Shown here one piece after another: positions 29,648-41,244 of a stretch of 64,000 nucleotides of DNA. The notes beneath the pieces are model-generated. The model searched no databases, was not told the origin of the DNA, and saw only the letters and a list, made by a program, of their open reading frames with translations. Both the position numbers and the translations under genes were made by a program. Position 1 is the stretch's first letter, and every line of letters starts with the position of its first letter. This DNA is from Notospermus geniculatus (lineage: Eukaryota; Nemertea; Pilidiophora; Heteronemertea; Lineidae): the NCBI GenBank assembly GCA_002633025.1, contig NMRB01000616.1, positions 62,001-126,000 of the forward strand, in the 5' to 3' direction.

Positions 29648-32212
29648 ATGGGAGATCAGTGTGGTAAATGTTATATCATAACCTACGACGTATTAAGAAT
29701 TACTAGACAGTTTGTTACTGTGGGTTTTTTATATAAAAATGTAACTTCCAAAGAAAATTCAATAGGATTCCTTGTTACTGAAAGCAACGATGACTTGTAT
29801 TCAATAGTTATATCCTGTAAATACGAATTCAAGAAACACACACCATGGAACATTTTCCGCATAACAAGTGAAGATATAAAAAAATTACGAGTGGTTAAAC
29901 AAAAAGCTTTATCGGCTTGTCATACCCACATGAAACAAAAAAACAATCATGGCTTGCCGAACCCTTTTACGGAAATCGAGATAGAATGGTTGAAAAATTC
30001 ATCAAATATGATCGCGAATTGTTTCCACCCCACTATTCCAGAAACGTTTTGTGATTTGACGAAACTGAATATTTACAACACAGATTTGAAGTTCCCAACA
30101 AATATCCAATTTCCTAAAACAATTGGCCGATTAACTGATCAAATGCTGCACTCCACCAAAGAATATTTCATTCAATTCTTGAATTCAATGGATTGGTTAA
30201 ATTTACCATTTCTCGAAAATTCTTTGAACGTAAAATTAATAAATTTAGACGTCCTTCTGACCAACCCAGGAAATGATCAAACTGGGATATTTTGCGAAAT
30301 AAAGAAGTGGATAGGACACAACACAATGATTAAGATACCGCTGGAAATAGATATATTGTGTTTCTCACCAGGAACTATGGTTTCCAATGTATATTGGCTG
30401 TTTGAAAAGCATATGCCGTCATCAAAATTCATACACCTCTATCACGAAGCAGATTTAACTACATTTATTTTACCATTTTGGAAAATATATTTTAGTCATT
30501 ATTTTGCAGAAGTTTTCGAAAAAATCGTGGAAGAGCAAGTTATGTTTTCCAATATAATGGAGTATGAAGAAAACGTGCAGGAAATAAATCTGTATGTGAA
30601 CGCAAAACATATAACAAATGCTAAAAAACCATTTATGGTCACTGGTGTTTGTCTAAATTCACAGATTACATCTGGGTATACCACGTACGATCTGCCAGAT
30701 CGTAATGTTGATGATACATACGGTGTGATAAAGTGCATCTACAGTTACCTAAAGTATGCAGAAACGACCAGGAAAAAAACTATACTGAATATTAATTATT
30801 TTGACAGACATCTGTTTGAACTCTTGACACTAAAACGGATTGATAACTCGCATGATGGAAATTTGACTGTGGCAGAAGATATCAAAACGTTGCTAAAATA
30901 TAAAAGGGAAACCCGCTTGCGATTTATCAACGTGAATCAATACCCAGGACTTTCCAAAATTTTCGAGGAAATACAGCAGGTAATACAGACAATCTCGAGT
31001 TATCATCTTAGATTTCCTGGAATGTATACAAACTATAACCACGGTTTACTCCACATCAATGCCCGTATTCGGGAGAATAAATTTGTAAAAAATACTCTCA
31101 TTTATCGACTGGATTTCAGTAACTTTTATCCGTCAATCCTTTACCCATTCAGACATACATTACATGGGAAATTTGAGAAGTTATTGAAGTTGAGAGAGAG
31201 TTATGAAGACCCCAATTATAAACAGGCCATAAAAAATGTCTTAGTGTCGTCGTGTGGAAAATTGAAATACGACAATTTTTTAATTTTTTGTTCGATGGTG
31301 GAACAGGGTATGATCATAATGCACGAATTGATCACCTTTTTATCGAAGGTCACTCCTAATTTTCTTATTCTAATAGTTCAGATCGATGGTCTCATTTGGG
31401 AATGTGATAATTTCCCCTTTTCGACAGCGAAAGAAACACAGGCGGCATTCTGCGAATATCTCGTTGAGAAATTTCAAGACAAGCCGTCTTTTATGCATAA
31501 AATATTACTGAAGTTGGAGGGACCATTCACAAGTGGTTTTTTCCAAACTTTGAATACTTATGTGTTGATCAAAGGAAATCAATTCGACTTCCATGGATTG
31601 TGGAGTAAAAATACATCAGAAATTGAAAGGTACTTGATTGAAACTAATTTTAAAAAATTTCTTAATTTTTTACTATCAGATAAAAACGAAAGACATTTAG
31701 TAGATTTCTGCGATATTTGGAGAAGATTATGCAATGAAAATGATCCTGCTGTGTATGCACATCAAAAATATCTAATCAACCCCAATTACGATGAACACTT
31801 ATTACACCGTGATATATTTTCTATTGGGCACAGATCGACGTTCATCGAACAAATAGATTTGCTTTTTATGAATCCTAAACTCACCCAGAGATTTATTCGG
31901 TATAAAAAAGCCAAATTACATCACGCAAATGTAGACCCGCATCAAAACATGTGGGATTTGTCGTATATATCCAACTTTTATCAAACAGATGGCAGCACAT
32001 TTTCCGGATATAGCATTGAAGGGGATTATACCTGCATTGATTGTTACGAGTCAAGATTTATTGATTTAGATAAGGTGTTTTATTTCAGAAAAATAGAAAC
32101 CACTTTGAAGTCTTTAATGAAAGATTTTCAACATTTAGTATTATTCAAGGATGTAGATACATCAACCGAAAATTCAAAAAATTTAGGATTTGAACATATC
32201 GCTCACGAATAA
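29648..32212 (+). CDS. Degenerate family-B DNA-polymerase-like protein
   Basis: 854-aa intact ORF with the layout of family-B DNA polymerases. A possible exonuclease II motif is NINYFDRHLFE (about residue 380). Polymerase motif A is LDFSNFYPSIL (about 486-496), with the metal-binding Asp. Motif B is degenerate, KNVLVSSCGKLKY (about 528-540), lacking the usual Asn and Tyr. Motif C is QIDGLIW (about 577-583), where the canonical DTD has become Q-I-D, keeping only the second Asp. The protein is much shorter than herpesvirus catalytic subunits (over 1000 aa). It could be a highly diverged active enzyme, an inactive paralogue with a structural role, or a polymerase captured from another element. 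No clear exonuclease I DxE is seen. Confidence 0.65.
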   Translation: MGDQCGKCYIITYDVLRITRQFVTVGFLYKNVTSKENSIGFLVTESNDDLYSIVISCKYEFKKHTPWNIFRITSEDIKKLRVVKQKALSACHTHMKQKNNHGLPNPFTEIEIEWLKNSSNMIANCFHPTIPETFCDLTKLNIYNTDLKFPTNIQFPKTIGRLTDQMLHSTKEYFIQFLNSMDWLNLPFLENSLNVKLINLDVLLTNPGNDQTGIFCEIKKWIGHNTMIKIPLEIDILCFSPGTMVSNVYWLFEKHMPSSKFIHLYHEADLTTFILPFWKIYFSHYFAEVFEKIVEEQVMFSNIMEYEENVQEINLYVNAKHITNAKKPFMVTGVCLNSQITSGYTTYDLPDRNVDDTYGVIKCIYSYLKYAETTRKKTILNINYFDRHLFELLTLKRIDNSHDGNLTVAEDIKTLLKYKRETRLRFINVNQYPGLSKIFEEIQQVIQTISSYHLRFPGMYTNYNHGLLHINARIRENKFVKNTLIYRLDFSNFYPSILYPFRHTLHGKFEKLLKLRESYEDPNYKQAIKNVLVSSCGKLKYDNFLIFCSMVEQGMIIMHELITFLSKVTPNFLILIVQIDGLIWECDNFPFSTAKETQAAFCEYLVEKFQDKPSFMHKILLKLEGPFTSGFFQTLNTYVLIKGNQFDFHGLWSKNTSEIERYLIETNFKKFLNFLLSDKNERHLVDFCDIWRRLCNENDPAVYAHQKYLINPNYDEHLLHRDIFSIGHRSTFIEQIDLLFMNPKLTQRFIRYKKAKLHHANVDPHQNMWDLSYISNFYQTDGSTFSGYSIEGDYTCIDCYESRFIDLDKVFYFRKIETTLKSLMKDFQHLVLFKDVDTSTENSKNLGFEHIAHE

Positions 32213-32277
32213 TGTGTGGAAAAAATATAGGGAAAAATCCGAGACATTCACCACTGCGCATGTACAAAATACATATT

Positions 32278-32316
32278 TTGGAGTGACCTATTTTATCATA
32301 AAATAGGTCACTCCAA
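32278..32316. repeat. Perfect 19-bp-stem palindrome
   Basis: A 19-bp stem ttggagtgacctattttat, a single C at the centre, then its exact reverse complement. It starts 66 bp after the polymerase-like stop codon. Perfection of the arms implies recent origin or function; a transcription end signal, a replication element and a snap-back insertion are all possible. Confidence 0.9.
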
Positions 32317-35300
32317 GGTAGCAGCCCAAAGCATAGGCCGCCAAGATACCTCGATTTGTGGGCGTTCCTTTCCACCAGAAGTTTCTAGGAATTTTCAACT
32401 CAGCTGACAGCCAGCACCCTCCTGGTTAATTAACCTCAGCAGTGAAAACGTGCAGTTCCTGAATTTAGTTACAAATGTTGATAAACCATCAAAGTGATCC
32501 CACCACTTACCGGTATCAGAATGTGGGACAGCCAGGAAAAAATGTCTATTTTATTTAGATTATTTGACTGGGCGTTTTCAGGAATGTGCCAAACTTTGTG
32601 ATTTTAAGTTTTATGCTAGAAATACCTAGCTCATAGGTTTTCCAGGGTCCCACTGTGTAGGATTCAGTTTTTGAATTCTAAAAATCGGCCAAGAAATAAG
32701 GAAATTACAAGTCACGATGTTCGCAGGCCTATTCATACAGGATCGAAATGTTCTACCTCACGCAGATACGTGTGTTTGCGTCGAGGGGCGGGGGGGGGGC
32801 CTATCTTGGGGATGTCCACTGATCAGCAATAGGCTTATAGATTCATTTTGTTGGGGTAACAGTTTTATACCCCGCTTTTGCACCATTCCTTCAAATAAAC
32901 AAATATGCCCACCTCCTTCCCGCAGGAATATTTTAGCCAGACGTCGTAACATAACACACTATACCTCTTCGTCATTCACCATGAATCTTCGTCATTCACC
33001 ATGAATGTTACAGTTTTCTTTACCACCGACTTATCATACAGGTGAGCACAATGTCCTAGGACATTTCATTCATTCAAACACTCAGAAGTCAAAGCTGTAG
33101 ACTGGATGAAAGTACACTGTCAGTGACTATGTGTGGGCTACTGTTTCTTCTACATAAAGCACAATGCTTATTTGCCTATGGAGCCTGAAATAATGCACCT
33201 AAAAAAATTCGAAAACACCACATGGCCACTTATCCTCAAAGTACACGAGGTCACGGCGTCTCCTTAATAGTAGGAGCTGTCATTCATCGAGTGAAATATT
33301 ATAATCAGTCCATTTCTGGCTGACTGTGACGTCAAATCTTGACATAGTTCGCATAACTTACAGTTCCACACATGTAGGCCACAATAAACAGTAAGATATC
33401 AGCTTCCTGTTTGTAAAAATGGTTCGCCTTTCTCCATCAATCACTTCATGTCTAAGTGGTACCAACCAACCCATTTCCCATGGAATCTGTCCGGGATGAT
33501 TGTTCCAGGCTCTGTCATTCAGTAATAATGGGTCCTACCAACGTTGCCGGTAGGGGATACAGGTGCTTACGTCCTCTACTTCAAAAATGATACCAAAATT
33601 GCATAAGGGGGGCAAGAGGGATTTTCGCCTTTTGGCCATAAATGATGGGTACTTTGATAATGATTTATGTTAAAGGGTGGCTGTTTTATTCGACTTATTC
33701 TTAGGCTTTCGGCATTTGCTTTCTGTTTTCAATCAAAAGAAAATATGGATTACTATCTGGAGATATATTATTTGAGGGAAAGTCAAGTTTGCAAACATTG
33801 CAATGGATGGTAACACTGGAAATTGCAGAGAGAAGGTAGGATGATTACTTACCCCCTCAATTTTTTTCTTGCTGATGACCTTTTCAACCTCACAAAAGTA
33901 CTGACTGGCAGGTTTTACTGGTGTTTCCTTTGAAGGGCCTTTTCTTCATCATAGGCCTAACTATCAAATATCTCCCATTTGCGTTCTAAAATAGGTCTAT
34001 ATCTCCCCTCGTCGTTATGTTAATCGCAAGTCATTTATTGGAGATGTTATGAGAAGGTTGGCTGTGTTACAGCTTGCGACATTCTACATCTACAATCTGC
34101 GACATCTGCAACCTGCGAATGTCGTGTGATTTCATCCACAGGTACCTATTGAGTAATGACTTTTATAACGAATGTTCTCTCAATCATATATCACACAGAT
34201 GATAGTGGATTATAAACCAATCACACCCCGGATGACGAGCTAGCGGTAGTCGCAAGTGATTTATTGGGGGTGTGACATGAGAAGGTAACATGAGAAATGG
34301 TATGTCTAGAGGTAACATCCGACAAGGATCGAGAAGTGACACGCCTTGTAGCCTGTAAGTGACGTCCCAACCGATCACCATAACAATAAACAATAATCGG
34401 CCTATTATGGGTACTGAAGATGGTTGTTAGGGGTTTGGAACAAATTAAAATCTCAAAATGAAATAACCGTTTGTGAGCGGAATATTACAAATGTCAAGTG
34501 TTCGAGAATAACATATGCCTAGGTATGATGTAGACTGGGGTTTTTTGAATTGTTTTCACATTGTAAAATTAGAATATATTTCAACAGGATCCCTCGACAG
34601 GGGAAAGAGATATAACGGCCTTACACTCCAGCTGATAAGCAGACCTGCCAAGTCTCACGTATTTCGCGGAAAACTCACGCATTTACACATCACATGTTCT
34701 CTCGCACTCCCGCGAACTGTGCGTAATCTCACACATTTCCACAAAAGTGAAACTCTTCAAAAAAAATTCTCCCGTATTTCACCAATAGACTGGAAGCCTT
34801 TTACGTAATGAAAATAAAATGTTAGCCATTTAGCCAAATTATATTAAAAAAGCGACACCATCGGTAGGACCAGTCTAATTTCACTAAGTGAGTTTGTAAG
34901 TCGTCTGACCAGACAGCGCTCGCGCCATCTGTCCCTCATTTGATTCTGTAATCAATGTTTTACCCAGGATACAGGTGTAACGTTTTTTTTCATTGTGGCG
35001 GTTTTTTGTATAACTTCCAATGTTTGGAACACACTGGGAGACGCACTCGCTTTTTCTATGTGTGTCATTCATTGTCTAGTCGCCGCTCGTTCCATCAATC
35101 CATTTGCATTGGCACATTGGCAGCCGGGCCTCACTGAAAAACGCTACACCGCCAGCCCTCGCCCCCGTCTGTGCAGGCACCTACAGCACCCGACTACGCC
35201 TCTGCCAAATGTCCTATATCCGCGTCTGATTACCGCCAATGCTATCTGACATAACCAATGATAATCACAGCCATTCTGCCATGCGATTTTGTGCAGAACA

Positions 35301-35673
35301 ATACAAATCTTTATTGAAAGTTAACACCTTTCAGATGATCAAGCAAAGCAACCTCAAAATGGCCCATTCTCTAGTCAAATATTGCCCAAGTTCCAGTAAG
35401 ATATTACAACACCAATGGCAGGTCTGCTGACGAGTTGGCGCTATTTGTGGGTCATTGGGGGGGGGGGGTGATGAGAAGGTGGACCGTGTTACGTAGAGCT
35501 TATTCGACATCTGTAACCTATGTCGTATGATTCCATTCACGGGTACCTATTGAGTAATGAAAACGGGTGGATAGGCCTACTGGCCAATCGCGGCCCGGAT
35601 GAATAGTGATTATTTAATAAAACGACACAAATGATAGACCGTGTCGACTATCATTAATATATTAGTGTCACCG
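32317..35673. other. 3.3-kb host-like non-coding DNA
   Basis: No viral gene seen. It contains a short tandem repeat (cttcgtcattcaccatgaat twice, about 32965-33004) and G-runs near 32782 and 35456. A diverged direct repeat sits at about 34040-34165 and 35450-35565 (shared ggtacctattgagtaatga). An interspersed repeat near 34785-34880 recurs at 41540-41630. Confidence 0.6.
34785..34880 (+). repeat. Interspersed repeat shared with 41540-41630
   Basis: Shares agcgacaccatcggtaggac and flanking text (gactggaa.cc, tttacgt.atgaaa, atgttagc) with 41540-41630, about 80% similar. A host-type dispersed repeat. Confidence 0.75.
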
Positions 35674-36384
35674 ATGGAATCTCAAATGGATCTATCGAAT
35701 CCTAGTATAGATTTTTGTAGTGTATACGGCGTTAACAATAAACAGCTTACTGACATATTTTTTGACCAATATGTCAAAAATAGCCCGGAAAATTGCACTT
35801 TGAGACAAATCTACACAATGTCATTAGATATCTTAAGTGGAGGTGTTAGTGAAGTTACACAACGTGCTAAATCGAAAGTATCATCATTTTTTAAAAACAA
35901 TGATATAAATTCTTTTGAAAAATTCAAAAATCTTCGTTCGGTTGAAAATCTTATTATCGATTTACGACTCTGCAGGGAGTGTTTATTAAAATCTTCGTTA
36001 ACGGACGAAAATAATACGATCTTACACCCTGAAGCGTTCATTGAAAATTTATATGATCAACTAGAATGCCATAGGAAAAACGAAGCGAGTGCAGACACAA
36101 CGACTAAAAAGATTTTACATTTTCTGCTTGATTACCGTTACGACAAAAAATGCAAACTTTTGCGCAAGATAAGCAGCAAAACAACCCCTATGTGCAACGT
36201 AAACACAATCACTGGAGATACTGTCAATCAGTTAACAAGGCCACCTGTAAGAAATAAAGCATATTCCAATGAAAATATTCAACATTTAAAACGGGATGAT
36301 TTTGATAATCAACCGTTGAATATCACCTTCGAAGAAATGAGACAATTAGGCACAAAATCACCATCTGCATCAAACGATTGTTAA
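35674..36384 (+). CDS. Unknown 236-aa protein
   Basis: Start set at the ATG at 35674; an upstream in-frame GTG extends the frame but is not a plausible start. The soluble, helical, moderately charged protein has cysteine pairs CRECL and CKLL in the middle and a polar, probably disordered, C-terminus. No recognised family, no signal or membrane segment. It is followed 108 bp downstream by the BTB-BACK gene on the same strand. Probably viral, judging by AT-rich intronless coding like its neighbours. Confidence 0.55.
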   Translation: MESQMDLSNPSIDFCSVYGVNNKQLTDIFFDQYVKNSPENCTLRQIYTMSLDILSGGVSEVTQRAKSKVSSFFKNNDINSFEKFKNLRSVENLIIDLRLCRECLLKSSLTDENNTILHPEAFIENLYDQLECHRKNEASADTTTKKILHFLLDYRYDKKCKLLRKISSKTTPMCNVNTITGDTVNQLTRPPVRNKAYSNENIQHLKRDDFDNQPLNITFEEMRQLGTKSPSASNDC

Positions 36385-36492
36385 AATGTATTGGAAAAGG
36401 TGGTGGGCCTGTTCATATGGCGCTATCAGGTGAACCCCCTTTCTGTGAACTATAATTGCCTCCGCTGCTAGATCAATACCATTAGTGCCAGA

Positions 36493-38400
36493 ATGGCCAG
36501 GTTTGAGGCAATCAGAAAAAGTCCGTTTTTAGCGGACGCAGTTTTCAAACACGGCATTACCCAACATCCTGTCAGTCGAATCTTACTCACAGTTTCAAAT
36601 GAACTGTGCAACACTATTTTTTCGAATCCAGCTAGAAATACAGTGGATATACGATTAATTACTGGTTTACCGGAATCCGAATTTCCAACAACCACAATAC
36701 AGAAATCGGTGGATACCCTGTTGAGGTTCCTTTATGACGGAAAAGAACCAGGAACTAACGTAGAATGGCGGGACTATGATCGGAAATATATCATAGCGTT
36801 AGCACATCTTGGAGACGTTTTTCTGTGTCCTACGTTTGTCGAGAAAATATTGCTTCGATGCATAACCAGAGAAAACCAAAATCGAGATGACGTACTATTC
36901 GCTATTCACTTGACGGAGTGGTATTCAAATCTACTCGGAAATTCAGTGAAGGAAGGCGTGGATCAGGCATTGTTCAAATTAGTGAGAAACACTCTTTCCT
37001 ATTCGGCTGTCCATTTACACACCAAATTATTTCAAGATGTAAATTTCCTGAGGTCTGAATTTCTTACTCTATCTACTTGGACATATTTGTTGACCAAATT
37101 TTATGTAGTGAATCTGGGTGTTCTAATGCATACCTTGAACTTATGGTCAGACATCAACGATAGTTCCTCGAAGTATGATGTGTACCTTCTGCACAAAAAC
37201 ATTTGGCAAAGACACAAGACTGAGTTTGACTTCACTTGGTCATTGGAATATGAGACTTTTGAACAACATTTGGAAAATTTGTGTGAATGGTCGACTAACG
37301 ATATAAAGAGACAAGATCTGGTAATGACTCCTTTACTCTTAAACACGCTTCCAAACACGGTGTTCATAGTCAATACCCATAGGCTAAACAGAATGTTTTT
37401 CACAGTGAACGGGTTTGTGGCGAATCCGAGAGATTTTTTGGGATACCTGACAAAGTCCTCGAAATTATTCGCCCTTTACAAGATAGCTGGACGTCTATTC
37501 ATCCAAGAAAAATGCTCGCAACCTATGGAACTGAATCTTCCACCTGAATTGTCCTTGTTGGACACGCAATATTTGGTGCATTTGCACAAATCGGAAGTGA
37601 CGATATTTGCCATGGTTTTACTCGACTGGGATGACGTCAAATGTCGGAATCGATACAGACGGAAATGCCTCAAACACAGTTCACCGCTGCTTACTTATCC
37701 CACATGCCGCTATAGGATAGATGTCTATTACAGGAATATGGAGGACGAGGATTCATCTTTCAAACTCATTACACAGATGCCTGCATACAAACAAGATTTG
37801 AAGGCGTCAAAACTTGCCGAATTGTACCGTAGATATAATATTACCGAAACCGGTCGTGAATGTTACCAGAGTTTCACGAGACTGGTGGAAAGCACTGGAA
37901 GGCATCCTATTATTTTACAAACAACGTTCATTCGATGGCCGCATAGGCGAATGTACCATGGCCGTCTATGTTGTAATGATCAAAATCATTCGTCTGCGCC
38001 AATTCACGGACCATTTATGATAATTCACGACCTCTACCAAGTGAGTGTCGATTCAGGCGTGGTTGAAACGAAAATGCACAATCGCGTTCGCATTCTGCAT
38101 TTTTCAGATATCACCCGTCTTCCACTTCCAACGTGTACCTACACTACGACATTTTTGAACTGCATGAGACAGAGGTGTATGCTACACAAAAACCGTCTCG
38201 TTTTCATATCGGGGGAGGATACAGTGGAACATGTAGAATACATTTGGCCGTCCGTTCGTGAAGAAGAAAACGATGACGGAACGTTGTCCTATTGTGCAAA
38301 ACTTGCAGCCTATCGATACACACAGGCTGTCCCGGATACTGTGAAAGAACTACTTTTAACAACAGCTTTTCATGGTAAATGCTTCGGTGACGCCGTCTGA
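36493..38400 (+). CDS. BTB-BACK-domain protein
   Basis: 635-aa intronless ORF. Residues about 25-125 follow the BTB/POZ pattern (RILLTVSNELCNTIF, a central acidic/hydrophobic segment, then SVDTLLRFLYDGKE and YIIALAHLGDVFLCPTFVEKIL). Residues about 125-190 look like a BACK helix bundle (DDVLFAIHLTEWYSN, VDQALFKLVRN). The rest is beta-rich with paired aromatic residues but no clear Kelch repeats. In animals and in poxviruses BTB-BACK proteins act as substrate adaptors for Cullin-3 ubiquitin ligases; a similar role in diverting host ubiquitination is inferred. I judge the domain call moderately secure and the C-terminal function unknown. Confidence 0.6.
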   Translation: MARFEAIRKSPFLADAVFKHGITQHPVSRILLTVSNELCNTIFSNPARNTVDIRLITGLPESEFPTTTIQKSVDTLLRFLYDGKEPGTNVEWRDYDRKYIIALAHLGDVFLCPTFVEKILLRCITRENQNRDDVLFAIHLTEWYSNLLGNSVKEGVDQALFKLVRNTLSYSAVHLHTKLFQDVNFLRSEFLTLSTWTYLLTKFYVVNLGVLMHTLNLWSDINDSSSKYDVYLLHKNIWQRHKTEFDFTWSLEYETFEQHLENLCEWSTNDIKRQDLVMTPLLLNTLPNTVFIVNTHRLNRMFFTVNGFVANPRDFLGYLTKSSKLFALYKIAGRLFIQEKCSQPMELNLPPELSLLDTQYLVHLHKSEVTIFAMVLLDWDDVKCRNRYRRKCLKHSSPLLTYPTCRYRIDVYYRNMEDEDSSFKLITQMPAYKQDLKASKLAELYRRYNITETGRECYQSFTRLVESTGRHPIILQTTFIRWPHRRMYHGRLCCNDQNHSSAPIHGPFMIIHDLYQVSVDSGVVETKMHNRVRILHFSDITRLPLPTCTYTTTFLNCMRQRCMLHKNRLVFISGEDTVEHVEYIWPSVREEENDDGTLSYCAKLAAYRYTQAVPDTVKELLLTTAFHGKCFGDAV

Positions 38401-39686
38401 AATAGACCAAATTGTATGTTGTCATATTACTAATAGCAATCATTGACTCATACCAAACAAACCGGGAATTGGACATTTACCCCATAGGATACATTCATCC
38501 TGAAATACATGCAATTCGTGCAATTTGGTCAGGTGTTGGGTAGACCCCCCCCCCAGAAGCCAAAAATAACATCATGTAAACATCCATCATGTTTTTCATA
38601 GGGATGAAAGTTGGGGCGATTTGGGTGGGAAAGTCCCGAATATTGTTCCGATTGTACACGTACTCCACCATGTTTATGTCAACAACAACCCTGGTTGGCT
38701 GTATGCAAATGAGATAAGGTTGATGCCCCAAACTCATGTGAGAAAAAAAATTCGCTAGCCGCCACTGTTATTTGTGAATGTTTGGAAACTTTTCAAAACT
38801 TCTTAGCCAGGGGGTCAGATATTGTGCACAAAAACCATTCATGACTGTGAAAAAAGGCCAGAAATTCTGGCGTAAACAATACAGTATTTTCAGATTTAAG
38901 ACATCACTCCATGAATTACAATGTCCAGCCCAATGAGGGGGCGGATGGGGCCAATTTTAAAAGATCTAATGTCATTTAGTCCAGTTCAATCAATCAAAAG
39001 CTGTTAGGGCCATTGAGCTTTCATACATGACTTGGTTACCATATTCATAGTAATGAGAGGGCTGACCCAGTGCGGTGATGTCTTAAATCTGAAAATTAGT
39101 ACTTTATATGCATGTGTAGTTTGTAAGCGTGTCCTACATACCGTGTTGTGCTTGAACACGGAATAGAAAAAGGTACCGGATCCACATTTTCAAAGTGCTC
39201 TTTATGAGGGGGTCCCGGAAAAGAGTCTTTGTACGCTTTTGAAAATGTTAATAACGACCCTTCTGAACAAACAGGATACGGTCAGTAAGACATTTTGACA
39301 ATGAACTGTAATGCACTCGGTAATAACAACGGGGCGCCACTAGGCCTAGTCTTATCATTCGTGTGGTGGATTTTGTCTCAAAAACCTGCCAAATATTGAT
39401 TTGAAAAAGTGCTAGAAATTGGTACAATTACAAATTTTATGCACAATGTCCAACCGAATTCGCATTGCTCAAATACAGTAAGGGCCCGATTTTACCGATG
39501 GTTGCTTGAATATTCTATATCCAGATCAATGGGCCTAAAACGAAGCCCTGTTTGTGTTTACAGTAACAAGTGAAGTATATGCCTATCGGAAAATGAGCAC
39601 TCCATTTAGCATTGTTATGCACAGCGGTATGTCTGTACCAGCTAATCAGGTCCTCATTGTATTTTGGAGTTTGTAAACTGACCTTA
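38401..39686. other. Non-coding spacer with short inverted-repeat element
   Basis: No gene seen. Inverted segments at about 38881-38910 and 39073-39100 (core cagatttaagacatca) bracket about 160 bp, probably a small MITE. Confidence 0.6.
38881..39100. repeat. Small MITE-like inverted repeat
   Basis: The left end (attttcagatttaagacatcac) is the reverse complement of gtgatgtcttaaatctgaaaat at the right end. The interior is unique. Confidence 0.65.
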
Positions 39687-41099
39687 TTATAGGTCATCAG
39701 CATCTCGCATAACAAAACCATACGTCAAGAGTTTAACCAACGTTTGTTGATTCTCCAAAGATATTAGGCTTGACTTTAGTAAAAATACGTCTTCGTCCAA
39801 ATGTAATGATTTATATATAGAGCTATGTGTATCAAATTTCGGAATGAGAAAACCTGTATTCTTTCTCATTTTTGACATAAGCATATTCATGGAATCGCAT
39901 AATAAGTCGAAACAGATTTCCTGACATTTTTTGAAATCGGAAAACTCACGGTCCATTGAACCCGCAACGTACGTACGTTTTCCTTTCATTTTTTTGATAT
40001 TATTTTCTAATGAAATGTACATTCTAAAGTATATTGTAAAATGATCGATAAGGCCATCAGGTGGATCTTTTAACGCAAATAAAATCAAATAAAAACCAGG
40101 AAAAATGTCCATTATACTCAAATTTTCACACACGTGGGCCTGATGTAACGTATCTTTAAAATTGGTAACTGTTTTAGACAACAAGAGCAACGTGGCTATT
40201 CCAAGCGAAATAGCCAAATACGCATTTTTATCTCCTTTGTGAATGAGCTGTAAACAGTCCTTGTACCGCGATTCACCCAAAGACGATATTGGGAGATGCT
40301 GCATGATGTGTTCAATGGGATATGCCCCCGCAAAAGTTGATAAATTTTTTTTTGCTTTCGATGTCGGCATGAGATGATCACAAGCCCCTAGGTTTTGTAA
40401 AGAATTATATACCAGTTCCATATTGGGTACATAACAGGTTTTCATTTTTGATACATCTTTGTGAGAAAATAATTCAAGCATGTAACATACGTATAAAAAT
40501 TCAGGCTTATTGAATTTGTTGTACAAAAGGTCTCTCAACGTATTGTAAAATAAATTCACGAAGGATTTCCTACAGACTAATTTCTGTTTATATAAGAATT
40601 GATCAGGGTTTTTAATGGTAATTTTTCGATAATATTTACTTAACTCGCTTGATTGCACCTTAACATCCGTCTTAATATCTGATATTTTAACAAAGGAATC
40701 CTCTGTAGAATGCCTCAACTTGAAGAGTAAAAAATTAAAAATTTCTGGGTCGTAAACATATTGAGAACTAAATTCTTCATAGTCTCCCGCCCATTTGGGA
40801 ATGCATTCGCATGAGACGCGATCTGATGCGTTCCGATCACTTTCCGTTTTTTTTTCCTCTTTCATTTGCAATTTTTCTTGGTCTTTCTTGTTGGTTTCAC
40901 ATTTCTGTTGGCCTGGCGATGGTATCTTATTTCTTTCTAAAATATGTAATATTTGGTTAATCCTAGGCTCCTGCAATGATTTGCAAAAACACCGGTACCT
41001 ATTTACCTTCATTTTTAAATCGAATATATAGTGTATGAGTTTCATTTTCGTGTAGTTTTCGAGCGAAAATTCCCATTGGCTGTCAGTCATATCTCTCAT
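39687..41099 (-). CDS. Unknown 470-aa viral protein
   Basis: 470 aa from the ATG at 41099. A short hydrophobic/basic start precedes a highly charged, probably disordered or coiled segment (about 65-100, many K/E). A long helical globular region follows, rich in Leu, Phe and Tyr, with scattered cysteines and no CxxC pairs of zinc-finger type. No signal peptide. The layout (charged N-terminal helix then large globular domain) would fit a capsid-vertex protein of UL25 type, but I see no motif to support that name. Intact and isolated by non-coding DNA on both sides. Confidence 0.6.
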   Translation of the reverse strand: MRDMTDSQWEFSLENYTKMKLIHYIFDLKMKVNRYRCFCKSLQEPRINQILHILERNKIPSPGQQKCETNKKDQEKLQMKEEKKTESDRNASDRVSCECIPKWAGDYEEFSSQYVYDPEIFNFLLFKLRHSTEDSFVKISDIKTDVKVQSSELSKYYRKITIKNPDQFLYKQKLVCRKSFVNLFYNTLRDLLYNKFNKPEFLYVCYMLELFSHKDVSKMKTCYVPNMELVYNSLQNLGACDHLMPTSKAKKNLSTFAGAYPIEHIMQHLPISSLGESRYKDCLQLIHKGDKNAYLAISLGIATLLLLSKTVTNFKDTLHQAHVCENLSIMDIFPGFYLILFALKDPPDGLIDHFTIYFRMYISLENNIKKMKGKRTYVAGSMDREFSDFKKCQEICFDLLCDSMNMLMSKMRKNTGFLIPKFDTHSSIYKSLHLDEDVFLLKSSLISLENQQTLVKLLTYGFVMRDADDL

Positions 41100-41244
41100 A
41101 CATACAAAACAATCGAACTAAGACATTTAAATAATGAAAGGGCTTCCATATTACTGCACCCGCTCCCAAATACCGTCCTGGGATGGGAAATTAGAGTAGG
41201 TGGTAGATTATCATATGAGCCGAGCTTAGTACGGTCGGTAGGCT

